Source: Candidatus Wolfebacteria bacterium GWA1_42_9
GTDB lineage: Bacteria > Patescibacteriota > Minisyncoccia > UBA6257 > JAGOQP01
Length of the DNA stretch: 6,682 bases
Assembly (NCBI GenBank): GCA_001793775.1
Contig: MGIN01000020.1
Coordinates: forward strand, 1-6,682
Direction of reading: 5' to 3'
The position numbers were made by a program, and so were the translations under genes. The notes below the pieces were generated by a model. The model worked only from the letters and a program-made list of their open reading frames with translations, ran no database searches and was not told where the DNA came from. Shown here one piece after another: positions 1 through 4,815 of this stretch. The stretch's first letter is position 1. Each line of letters begins with the position of its first letter.

Positions 1-1
1 G

Positions 2-640
2 CAAGCACTTTCGGCTATTAATGCCGCACAAGATAGAGTCAATGAACTTAAAAAAACTATCCAATCTCTCGAAACTTCAAAAAGTTCTTCTCTAAAACCA
101 AACAATGTAATTTCATTTTTCATAGCGACAGCAAACGCACAGTCAACATCTATTACCATTCCGCAAGCAAAGCAATCTTTAGCCGAGGCAGAGACACATC
201 TTGAGAAAGCCAAAAGTGCTTATGCGGGTGGAAATTACAATGTTGCCGTTTCTGAATCACGAGCGGCGCAAATCGTTGGAATAATAACTCACTTTCAACT
301 GGTCATTAACGGCCGCGGTGATGACCTAAAGGCATTAAACGCGCGGGCCGAGAGGTGGGGTAGTCCACAAAATACCCATCCAGATCTTGCTAGTGCCATG
401 CAATCTGCTACCGCATTTTATGAAACAGCAAGAGATAAAATGGCCAATCTAGACCTCGGCAATTTTAAGGTGAATGGCAACCCGACAGAAAATGTTAAAG
501 TCGAACCGCAAATAATTGATTTGCATAACAGTGAAGAGAAGGCGTACGGAGCCATTAACTCCGCAGCTAATCTTCTCGACCTTATTGTGAATGGCCCACC
601 CTCAACGACTTCTGGAGAACCGCCCATAGTTTCTCAGTAG
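2..640 (+). CDS. Ala-rich helical protein of unknown function, 5'-truncated
   Basis: The frame is open from the left edge to a TAG stop and gives the last 212 residues of a protein whose start lies outside the window. I do not recognise the family. Visible residues 1-30 look like a coiled coil (heptad-like L/I/A spacing in ALSAINAAQDRVNELKKTI). Residues 54-100 form an amphipathic helical hairpin with a GNYxxAxxxSxAA pattern (AKSAYAGGNYNVAVSESRAA), of the kind seen in TPR-like or DUF5667-like helical extracytoplasmic proteins. Residues 128-200 are again helical and Ala/Asn-rich. The C-terminal tail is Pro/Ser/Thr-rich (PPSTTSGEPP) and looks disordered. There are no cysteines, membrane segment or catalytic motif in the visible part. 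The composition would suit a secreted or envelope-associated protein, but that is inference. The next gene is more than 300 bases away, so this gene probably ends its transcription unit. Confidence 0.75.
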   Translation, partial: QALSAINAAQDRVNELKKTIQSLETSKSSSLKPNNVISFFIATANAQSTSITIPQAKQSLAEAETHLEKAKSAYAGGNYNVAVSESRAAQIVGIITHFQLVINGRGDDLKALNARAERWGSPQNTHPDLASAMQSATAFYETARDKMANLDLGNFKVNGNPTENVKVEPQIIDLHNSEEKAYGAINSAANLLDLIVNGPPSTTSGEPPIVSQ

Positions 641-737
641 AATTTGCCGCCAAAGAAAAACTTGAAATCGTCCTTTCCGCTCCGGTTCCCACCTTCACTA
701 AAGTTTCGGCGGGCAGGCGGAATTTTTGGCCAGATTC

Positions 738-762
738 TCGCTCCGACCTTGCGTCGGAGCGA
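738..762. repeat. Perfect 10-bp hairpin
   Basis: TCGCTCCGAC (738-747) and GTCGGAGCGA (753-762) are perfect reverse complements around a 5-base loop (CTTGC). No T-run follows the stem on the plus strand, so it is not a classical Rho-independent terminator. It sits 12 bases before the second hairpin at 774-804, which suggests a composite palindromic repeat rather than a single terminator. Confidence 0.8.
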
Positions 763-773
763 AATGCGCTGTG

Positions 774-804
774 CCCCGTAGTAAGCTTTGCTTTACTACT
801 GGGG
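774..804. repeat. CCCCGTAG-type hairpin repeat, copy 1
   Basis: CCCC (774-777) pairs with GGGG (801-804), and GTAGTAA (778-784) pairs with TTACTAC (793-799), with T800 bulged. The 8-base loop is GCTTTGCT. The same design, with CCCCGTAG opening the left arm, GC next to the loop and a GCTTT..CTA right arm, recurs at 4699-4732. I therefore call it a member of a dispersed palindromic repeat family. A transcription-end role is possible but not shown. Confidence 0.7.
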
Positions 805-905
805 TCCGAACTACTTTAAGAATAGACCACGCTTCGACAGATTCGACAGGCTCACTGCGGGCAAGCTCAGTACAAACCAAATCCTCATAAGCTAATTGGA
901 AATCT

Positions 906-936
906 TTGGTTAATAAGGGTAAAATTTAGTTATAAT
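906..936 (+). promoter_or_regulatory. Probable promoter of the cupin gene
   Basis: A perfect TATAAT box lies at 931-936. The best upstream -35 candidate is the weak TTGGTT at 906-911, with a longish 19-bp spacer. Transcription from this box would begin near 943, leaving a leader of only about 13 bases before the ATG at 956. The -10 match is seen directly; the rest is inference. Confidence 0.5.
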
Positions 937-955
937 AATTAACCTGACTACAAAT

Positions 956-1327
956 ATGAAAGGATATATCGCTAACATAGAGAAAGAAACAAATGATAAT
1001 AAGAATTTTCGCAAAGTACTTTTTACCGCTCCCCACAGCCAGTTGGTGGTGATGAGTTTGTTGCCCGGAGAAGAAATCGGGGAAGAGGTTCATGACAACG
1101 TTGACCAATTTATCCGGATTGAATCGGGAAAGGGCGAGGCAATTTTGGATGGAGAAAAAACTGTCATTGAAGACGACTGGGCGGTAGTTATTCCGGCTGG
1201 CACCCGGCATAACATTGTTAATACCTCCGATTCGGAGATGAAGCTTTACACTATTTATTCTCCAGCCGAACATGCGGATGGGACAATCCATCCGACTAAA
1301 GCCGACGCAGCCCACGAACACCACTAA
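956..1327 (+). CDS. Small single-domain cupin protein
   Basis: A 123-residue protein that is essentially one cupin beta-barrel. Cupin motif 1 is seen around residues 38-60 (GEEIGEEVHDNVDQFIRIESGKG). His46 is kept, but Asn48 replaces the second His of the usual HxH and Gln51 takes the Glu position. Motif 2 is clear at 80-89 (PAGTRHNIVN), with metal-ligand His85. The HxNxDQF form and the C-terminal EHADGTIH...EHH tail are, to my recollection, typical of a widespread group of stand-alone bacterial cupins annotated as mannose-6-phosphate isomerase-like, so the changed ligands are probably a subfamily trait rather than decay. Several such proteins bind a divalent metal; the substrate cannot be told from sequence. 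It is cytoplasmic, with no signal peptide. The ATG at 956 is chosen because the promoter-like TATAAT box lies just upstream; there is no obvious Shine-Dalgarno sequence. Confidence 0.9.
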   Translation: MKGYIANIEKETNDNKNFRKVLFTAPHSQLVVMSLLPGEEIGEEVHDNVDQFIRIESGKGEAILDGEKTVIEDDWAVVIPAGTRHNIVNTSDSEMKLYTIYSPAEHADGTIHPTKADAAHEHH

Positions 1328-1382
1328 AATGCTACTAATTACGAATCGTATACCGATATACTAATTAGACTCACTATTCATA

Positions 1383-1388
1383 TATAAT
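1383..1388 (+). promoter_or_regulatory. Possible -10 box in AT-rich 82-bp spacer
   Basis: A TATAAT hexamer lies 21 bases before the ATG at 1410, almost the same spacing as upstream of the cupin. No good -35 box is found at 16-18 bp. The spacer also carries repeated CTAATTA-type words: ACTAATTA at 1334-1341, the palindrome CTAATTAG at 1361-1368, and TAATTAGT at 1385-1392, which is the reverse complement of the first. These could be a small operator or simply AT-rich chance. Confidence 0.35.
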
Positions 1389-1409
1389 TAGTAATTGGTA
1401 GAGAAATTT

Positions 1410-1862
1410 ATGAAGATTTCTCAAAAATTTCCCCAATTTGAAAAAGAAAAAGCGCTGATCATTGTCGCTGGGCGTTTGGAAACAGATTTTCACATTGCTT
1501 TCGGGGGTGAAATTACCAAAGTTGCTTCTTTTAAAATAACCAAGCCGAGATATTCTGATCGGGAAGGTTTCGTTGCCCGCGCCAGCGGAGGGAAAGCCGT
1601 CAGCGGCGGGCCGTCTTACAGTATCGACAAAGAGAAAATCAATTCCGATTTTCTCAAGGTGTTTAAAGAGAAAATCAAACCCTTCTCTCAAGACAAAAAA
1701 ATCGGCCGGGTCTATCTTTTTGCCGAATCCCATGTGGTTAACGAGATTCAAAAATTTCTTCCGGTGAATTTAAAAAACAAAATTAAAGAGGTTGTCAGAG
1801 GAAATTATTCCAAAAATCACCTCTTTGATTTACTGGAGATAATTTCAGCGAAGAGGAGCTAA
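1410..1862 (+). CDS. Host-attachment / baeRF (eRF1-like) family protein, putative
   Basis: A 150-residue protein from the ATG at 1410. A TTG five codons upstream (1395) is also in frame, but it would fall at or before the expected transcription start. Layout: a first beta-strand (KALIIVAGRLETDFHIAF, 14-31), strand GEITKVASFKI (33-43), a polar Gly/Ser-rich loop ending in a GGP turn (50-72), a helix (75-91), a strand with a family-like pattern (GRVYLFAESHVVNEIQKFLP, 99-118), and a final helix region (VVRGNYSKNHLFDLLEII, 128-145). This order, including the 'strand, then small-residue turn, then helix' segment and the final 'K-N/D-L-T/F..L...I' helix, matches my memory of the host-attachment family (PF10116). 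That family has been proposed to descend from the eRF1/Pelota release-factor fold (baeRF). Biochemical function is unknown; a ribosome-associated role is only inference. It follows the cupin by 82 bases and may or may not be co-transcribed. Confidence 0.5.
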   Translation: MKISQKFPQFEKEKALIIVAGRLETDFHIAFGGEITKVASFKITKPRYSDREGFVARASGGKAVSGGPSYSIDKEKINSDFLKVFKEKIKPFSQDKKIGRVYLFAESHVVNEIQKFLPVNLKNKIKEVVRGNYSKNHLFDLLEIISAKRS

Positions 1863-2021
1863 TTCTGTTTACTTTTGTCTCACTAAATATCTCATTAAAT
1901 GAACAGAAGATCTCCTTCTTGCTCCTTGTTTCTTTTGTGTCTCTGGTTGGATTTTTGTTTTCCTTTGCGTTAGGATTTTTATGGTTTTCGGAGAACTACA
2001 CTGAACATACCTCTTTGTATT
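1863..2021. other. T-rich spacer before the tRNA
   Basis: This 159-base stretch is strongly T-rich. It contains a 7-bp inverted repeat (TTCTGTT at 1863-1869, AACAGAA at 1902-1908) directly after the stop codon of the preceding gene, with a 32-base loop and no T-tail that would make it a clear terminator. TACACT at 1997-2002 is a passable -10 box for the tRNA, placing its transcript start near 2009, but no convincing -35 is visible. A hydrophobic short frame starting at 1919 runs into the tRNA and is not accepted as a gene. Confidence 0.4.
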
Positions 2022-2108
2022 GGAAGGTTGGCAGAGTGGTCGAATGCGCCGCACTTGAAATGCGGTATCCCGGAAACGGGATCGGAGGTTCGAATCCTCC
2101 ACCTTCCG
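2022..2108 (+). tRNA. tRNA-Ser (anticodon UGA)
   Basis: All arms can be folded by eye. The 7-bp acceptor stem is GGAAGGT (2022-2028) with ACCTTCC (2101-2107), followed by discriminator G2108. The anticodon arm is CCGCA/TGCGG (2049-2053, 2061-2065) around loop CTTGAAA, giving anticodon TGA at 2056-2058, which reads UCA and other UCN codons. The long class II variable arm is ATCCCG/CGGGAT (2067-2072, 2077-2082) with a GAAA tetraloop. The T arm is GGAGG/CCTCC (2084-2088, 2096-2100) with loop TTCGAAT. The D-arm region (GCAGAGTGGTCGAATGC) has the usual serine form. The bases after the discriminator are CAA, so the 3' CCA is not encoded and must be added by a nucleotidyltransferase. Confidence 0.97.
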
Positions 2109-2311
2109 CAACAAAACGAAAAGGAATCCCGTGTCGTGGCACGGGACAAGCTTTTGCCCGCCCTCGCTTTCCGATTCCAATTTTTTTCCGTCGCCGCCGA
2201 ATTTCGTTTTTTGCTTCGCAAAAAGCGCCGCAAGAAAAGACGTTGCCCTTGCCCCAGCCCTCCCGTGCACGGGCAACAATAAGGAACTCCCATTTACTAA
2301 ATTATTAAAAT
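2109..2311. repeat. Composite palindromic repeat downstream of tRNA-Ser
   Basis: Several inverted repeats lie here in series. TCCCGTG/CACGGGA (2127-2133, 2140-2146) has a 6-base loop. CGTTTTTTGC/GCAAAAAGCG (2205-2214, 2218-2227) has a TTC triloop and one G-T pair. GTTGCCC/GGGCAAC (2242-2248, 2271-2277) encloses the perfect 12-bp palindrome CCCGTGCACGGG (2262-2273). The blocks 2186-2208 (23 bases) and 2156-2169 (14 bases) recur exactly, in reverse orientation, at 4522-4544 and 4587-4600. This marks the region as one copy of a dispersed intergenic repeat. The first hairpin could also end tRNA transcription, but only a short, interrupted T-run follows (CTTTT at 2151-2155). No gene is supported: open frames here are translations of the tRNA and of the repeat. 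Confidence 0.7.
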
Positions 2312-2322
2312 CCGGTACCATA

Positions 2323-2376
2323 ATAATATAGATAATTGCCGAACAATAGAACACTATCTATATTATAGTATAGATA
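2323..2376 (+). promoter_or_regulatory. Promoter with inverted-repeat operator for the XRE-propeller unit
   Basis: ATAATATAGATA (2323-2334) and its exact reverse complement TATCTATATTAT (2355-2366) form a perfect 12-bp inverted repeat with a 20-bp spacer. A third half-site, TATAGATA (2369-2376), makes a second, tighter palindrome with 2355-2362 around 6 bases. A promoter fits inside: TTGCCG (2336-2341), 17 bp, then TATATT (2359-2364), so the -10 box is buried in the operator half-sites. Transcription would start near 2371, about 19 bases before the XRE start codon. An XRE repressor bound here would cover its own promoter, the standard autoregulatory arrangement. The repeats are seen directly; the binding protein is inferred. 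Confidence 0.6.
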
Positions 2377-2389
2377 TTAACATATCACA

Positions 2390-2599
2390 ATGGCAAAGGC
2401 AATTTCAACAATCGCTAAAAATATAAGGAAGCATAGGAAAGAAAGGGGCTTGTCGCAGGATAAGCTTTCAAGATTGGCTGATATATCTCACGCCACGATT
2501 ATCAAAATTGAATCGGGTGGAATACAAAGCCCGACTATCGGCACTGTTCAGAAAATCGCCAAAGCGTTAGGAGTTTCAATAGAGGAGTTAATAAAATAA
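2390..2599 (+). CDS. XRE/Cro-CI family helix-turn-helix regulator
   Basis: A 69-residue protein that is just the HTH_3 (Xre/Cro/CI) DNA-binding domain: helix 1 about residues 5-19, the helix-turn-helix LSQDKLSRLAD + ISHATIIKIESG at 21-43 with the family's S-Q...LA......I..IE.G signature, then SPTIGTVQKIAKALGVSIEEL at 47-67, which completes the five-helix bundle. There is no extra sensor or dimerisation domain, so it resembles minimal phage- or toxin-antitoxin-type regulators. The ATG at 2390 fits the family N-terminus; no Shine-Dalgarno is visible. It ends 4 bp before the propeller gene, so the two very probably share one transcript. The inverted repeats at 2323-2376 are its likely operator, implying self-repression and co-control of the downstream surface protein. 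Confidence 0.92.
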   Translation: MAKAISTIAKNIRKHRKERGLSQDKLSRLADISHATIIKIESGGIQSPTIGTVQKIAKALGVSIEELIK

Positions 2600-2603
2600 C
2601 TTT

Positions 2604-4496
2604 ATGAAGATGGATCAAAAAGGTTTCGCGAATATCGTTTTGGTTGTGGTAATGGTCATACTTTTAGGTACGGCTGGTTATTTTGTCTTTGTTGAAAACA
2701 CTGAACCAGCTAAACCAACTATAGAAATGCCTACTCCATCTAATACGCAAGAATTAATTCCAGAAGAAATACCGAAAACCAAAACACAGCTCAATGAACC
2801 TGCGGCTGGACAAAAAGATATCACCGAAGAAATTCAAAAGGACAAGGGCATCGTCCCGCCTACTGGAAACACGTCAGTAACCAGGAAAGGATGGGCCAAA
2901 ACATTCGGAGGAGATTTTAATAGCGCAGTGAATGCGGTTCAACAGACTTCAGACGGCGGCTACATTGCTACTGGATGGATAGGTTCCGGCACGGTATATC
3001 CGTACAACCCAAATAATCCGATAACATTAGAACGCACGGCCGTCTACCTCGTGAAAATGGATGCGAACGGAAATGAAGTTTGGAATAAATCATTTGGAGG
3101 ACCTGGTATGTCCATGTCCGTCTGTTCGGGCTATGACGACAGTATCATATGTACTCTGAATAAGAATAATCCATCAGGATTGTTTGACAACGCTACAGGA
3201 CACTCTGTGCAGCAGACCTCGGATGGAGGGTACGTAATTGCTGGGATGTACCATTCCGGCAAACTGCATAACAGGACCTCACTTACAGACCATCAGCAAA
3301 GTGAATATGATAAAGGAGATGAGGTTTTCCTGATTAAAACAGATGCTAACGGCAATATGCAGTGGAATAAAACTTTTGATGGAGAGGAAGTAGATGAAAT
3401 GGGACGCTCTGTCCAGCAGACTTCAGACGGCGGATATTTTATTGTCGGGATAACGACTTCCTACGGCGCGAGCCCTTACACTGCAAAAGAGCTGGGGCAG
3501 GTGGCGCCGCAAGACATTTATTTAATCAAGACCGACGCGAACGGAAACAAGGTTTGGAAAAAGGTATTCGGAGGGACTCGTATTGATATGGCATTCTCGG
3601 GCCAGCAGACCTCTGACGGAGGATACATTGTAGCCGGGTTGACAGCTTCATGGAGCGGGAAAAAGGATATTTATCGAAAAGCGTCCGGTGCCCTCGCCGT
3701 CGAAGACGAAGGTTATATATACGCGGAGTGTATAGGCGGACACATAGATAATGAGCGAGAGCTCCCGTGCGCCGAAGACATGTACCTGCTGAAAATTGAC
3801 GCGGATGGAAATAAGGTATGGGAAAAAACATTCGGAATGAAAAACAACAGAAGCGATGCCGGGTATTCAATCCAGCAGACTTCAGACGGCGGCTACATAA
3901 TTGTCGGGCAGACATTCTGGCATGTCCTTGATTCAGAAGGAGCAATATCTTGGAATGATGCACGGTCAGATGTTTATTTAGTAAAAACTGATGCAAATGG
4001 GAATGTAATCTGGGAAAAGACATTCGGCAGGAACTCGAGCGACTTCGGATACTCTGTCCAGCAGACCACTGATGGCGGTTATATAGTTTCCGGATTTACA
4101 ACAACCCCCTTCGAAAGCTTCGAAAGCTTGCTAGCCAAGTATGAAAAGCTAGGCATCGAAAAACCCTTCGAAAAAGTCATCGAAAAAGACATCGAAAAAT
4201 CTAAACTCCCTGCGGGAGGTAGAATCAAGCCCTATCTCATCAAAACAGATTCAAACGGGAACAAGATTTGGGAAAGAATATTTGAGGATGGTTTCGGCAG
4301 AGACTGGACATGGACAACAACATGGCCGGGTGGAATGAATTCGGTACGGCAAACATCCGACGGAGGGTATATCATAGCTGCTGGAAACAAACATACCCAT
4401 GACATACCAAGAGGTCCGACAGAACCCACGCCCTTAACCATGGGAGAAGGATACGATGCCTACATCATAAAAACTGACGCAAACGGGAATAGGTGA
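2604..4496 (+). CDS. Membrane-anchored seven-bladed beta-propeller protein
   Basis: A 630-residue protein. Residues 4-8 (DQKGF) precede a single hydrophobic segment (about 9-30, ANIVLVVVMVILLGTAGYFVF), so it should be an N-terminally anchored extracytoplasmic protein. The KGF-hydrophobic form resembles a class III (prepilin) signal but lacks Glu at +5. Residues 31-95 are a Pro/Thr/Glu-rich linker. From Trp97 on, the motif QT(S/T)DGGY occurs seven times (114, 204, 272, 335, 425, 487, 583), each followed by a strand. After each copy comes a (L/I)(V/I/L)K.D(A/S)(N/D)GN unit (from 149, 243, 307, 395, 459, 545, 620), and in the first six this is followed by W and (T/S)F strand residues. Seven units imply a seven-bladed propeller. 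The last unit stops at DANGNR, and the missing W.KTFGG strand exists at 97-103, fitting closure of the ring by the N-terminal strand. Only four cysteines occur (174, 183, 376, 389), in two loop insertions. Ligand and role are unknown. ATG 2604 (or 2610) lacks a close Shine-Dalgarno and follows the XRE gene by 4 bp. Confidence 0.85.
   Translation: MKMDQKGFANIVLVVVMVILLGTAGYFVFVENTEPAKPTIEMPTPSNTQELIPEEIPKTKTQLNEPAAGQKDITEEIQKDKGIVPPTGNTSVTRKGWAKTFGGDFNSAVNAVQQTSDGGYIATGWIGSGTVYPYNPNNPITLERTAVYLVKMDANGNEVWNKSFGGPGMSMSVCSGYDDSIICTLNKNNPSGLFDNATGHSVQQTSDGGYVIAGMYHSGKLHNRTSLTDHQQSEYDKGDEVFLIKTDANGNMQWNKTFDGEEVDEMGRSVQQTSDGGYFIVGITTSYGASPYTAKELGQVAPQDIYLIKTDANGNKVWKKVFGGTRIDMAFSGQQTSDGGYIVAGLTASWSGKKDIYRKASGALAVEDEGYIYAECIGGHIDNERELPCAEDMYLLKIDADGNKVWEKTFGMKNNRSDAGYSIQQTSDGGYIIVGQTFWHVLDSEGAISWNDARSDVYLVKTDANGNVIWEKTFGRNSSDFGYSVQQTTDGGYIVSGFTTTPFESFESLLAKYEKLGIEKPFEKVIEKDIEKSKLPAGGRIKPYLIKTDSNGNKIWERIFEDGFGRDWTWTTTWPGGMNSVRQTSDGGYIIAAGNKHTHDIPRGPTEPTPLTMGEGYDAYIIKTDANGNR
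4110..4199 (+). repeat. In-frame tandem repeats in the propeller gene
   Basis: TTCGAAAGC is repeated back to back at 4110-4118 and 4119-4127. Then TCGAAAAA occurs at 4156, 4168, 4180 and 4192, an exact 12-base period. The encoded segment (about residues 501-533) reads as EK-rich units with a four-residue step (IEKP-FEKV-IEKD-IEKS), a charged helical insertion between the QTTDGGY motif of blade 6 and its IKTD strand. It probably arose by replication slippage. Confidence 0.8.
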
Positions 4497-4815
4497 AATT
4501 ATCTCTAGGTCATATACATTCAACGAAATTCGGCGGCGACGGAACCCCAGAAGCAGTCCCGCTTTTGCGGGACGCTACGGGGCAAGAAGCGAGGGCGGGC
4601 CCCGAAGGAGAAACTTCGTTTCCCTACGGGGTAAAACCTGATAGTATAAATCCTTCGGATTTAACTACGGGTCAGGCAAAAATTCTTGCTTTTTGCTTGC
4701 CCCGTAGCAAGCTGAAGGCTTTGCTATGGGGCCCGTCCGAGCGATTGGATTTTAAAATTAAGAATTCGGATTTTCGTCAAAAAATGTTCGAACTTTGTCT
4801 AATATGCACCGCTCT
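4497..4815. repeat. Five-hairpin repeat array between convergent genes
   Basis: Five stems follow one another. H1: GTCCCGC/GCGGGAC, 4556-4573, TTTT loop. H2: 4600-4631, CCCCG/CGGGG continuing through AGG and GAAAC pairs to a TTC triloop, with one mismatch and one bulge. H3: 4637-4676, CCTGA/TCAGG, AGT/ACT, and TAAATCC/GGATTTA around a TTC triloop. H4: 4676-4696, GCAAAAA/TTTTTGC. H5: 4699-4732, GCCCC/GGGGC, TAGCAA/TTGCTA and GC/GC around TGAAG, the second copy of the design at 774-804. The 5' part (4522-4544, 4587-4600) is repeated in reverse orientation at 2156-2208. No stem is followed by a clean T-run. The array separates the propeller gene from convergent comF and could end transcription from both sides, which is inference. 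A frame starting at the GTG at 4493 is only the repeat being read as protein. Confidence 0.75.

Larger units (their letters stand above)
641..955. other. Intergenic gap with palindromic repeats, no credible gene
   Basis: This 315-base stretch holds no convincing gene. A short frame of about 58 codons from 640 to a TAA near 819 is open but has no start codon, and its translation runs through the two hairpins annotated at 738-762 and 774-804. Near 833-849 the octamer TTCGACAG occurs twice, 9 bases apart. The last 50 bases become AT-rich and contain the probable cupin promoter. I see no tRNA or structured RNA that I can name. Confidence 0.6.

Noticed and set aside
640..819. Open frame following the first gene's stop codon, which might suggest readthrough or frameshift extension
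   Set aside because: It has no start codon, its sequence is generated by the two hairpins, and the preceding protein has a natural-looking Pro/Ser-rich tail before its stop.
926..1324. Minus-strand frame opposite the cupin gene
   Set aside because: It is an antisense shadow of a clearly conserved cupin, with no domain of its own.
1979..2293. Frames on both strands over the tRNA, giving WSNAPHLKCG- and WRIRTSDPVSG-like peptides
   Set aside because: These are well-known translation products of tRNA-Ser genes, not proteins.
1919..2308. Plus-strand frame with a hydrophobic start (membrane-like first 25 residues)
   Set aside because: It runs through the whole tRNA-Ser gene and into the repeat; hydrophobicity follows from the T-rich spacer.
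2109..2389. CRISPR array or small-RNA gene in the palindrome-rich spacer after the tRNA
   Set aside because: The repeats are inverted pairs of different sequence with no regular direct repeat-spacer pattern, and no cas gene is near.
2604..2700. True type IV pilin call for the propeller protein
   Set aside because: The KGF-hydrophobic start resembles a prepilin signal, but Glu at +5 is missing and the protein is a large repeat propeller, so a simple membrane anchor is safer.
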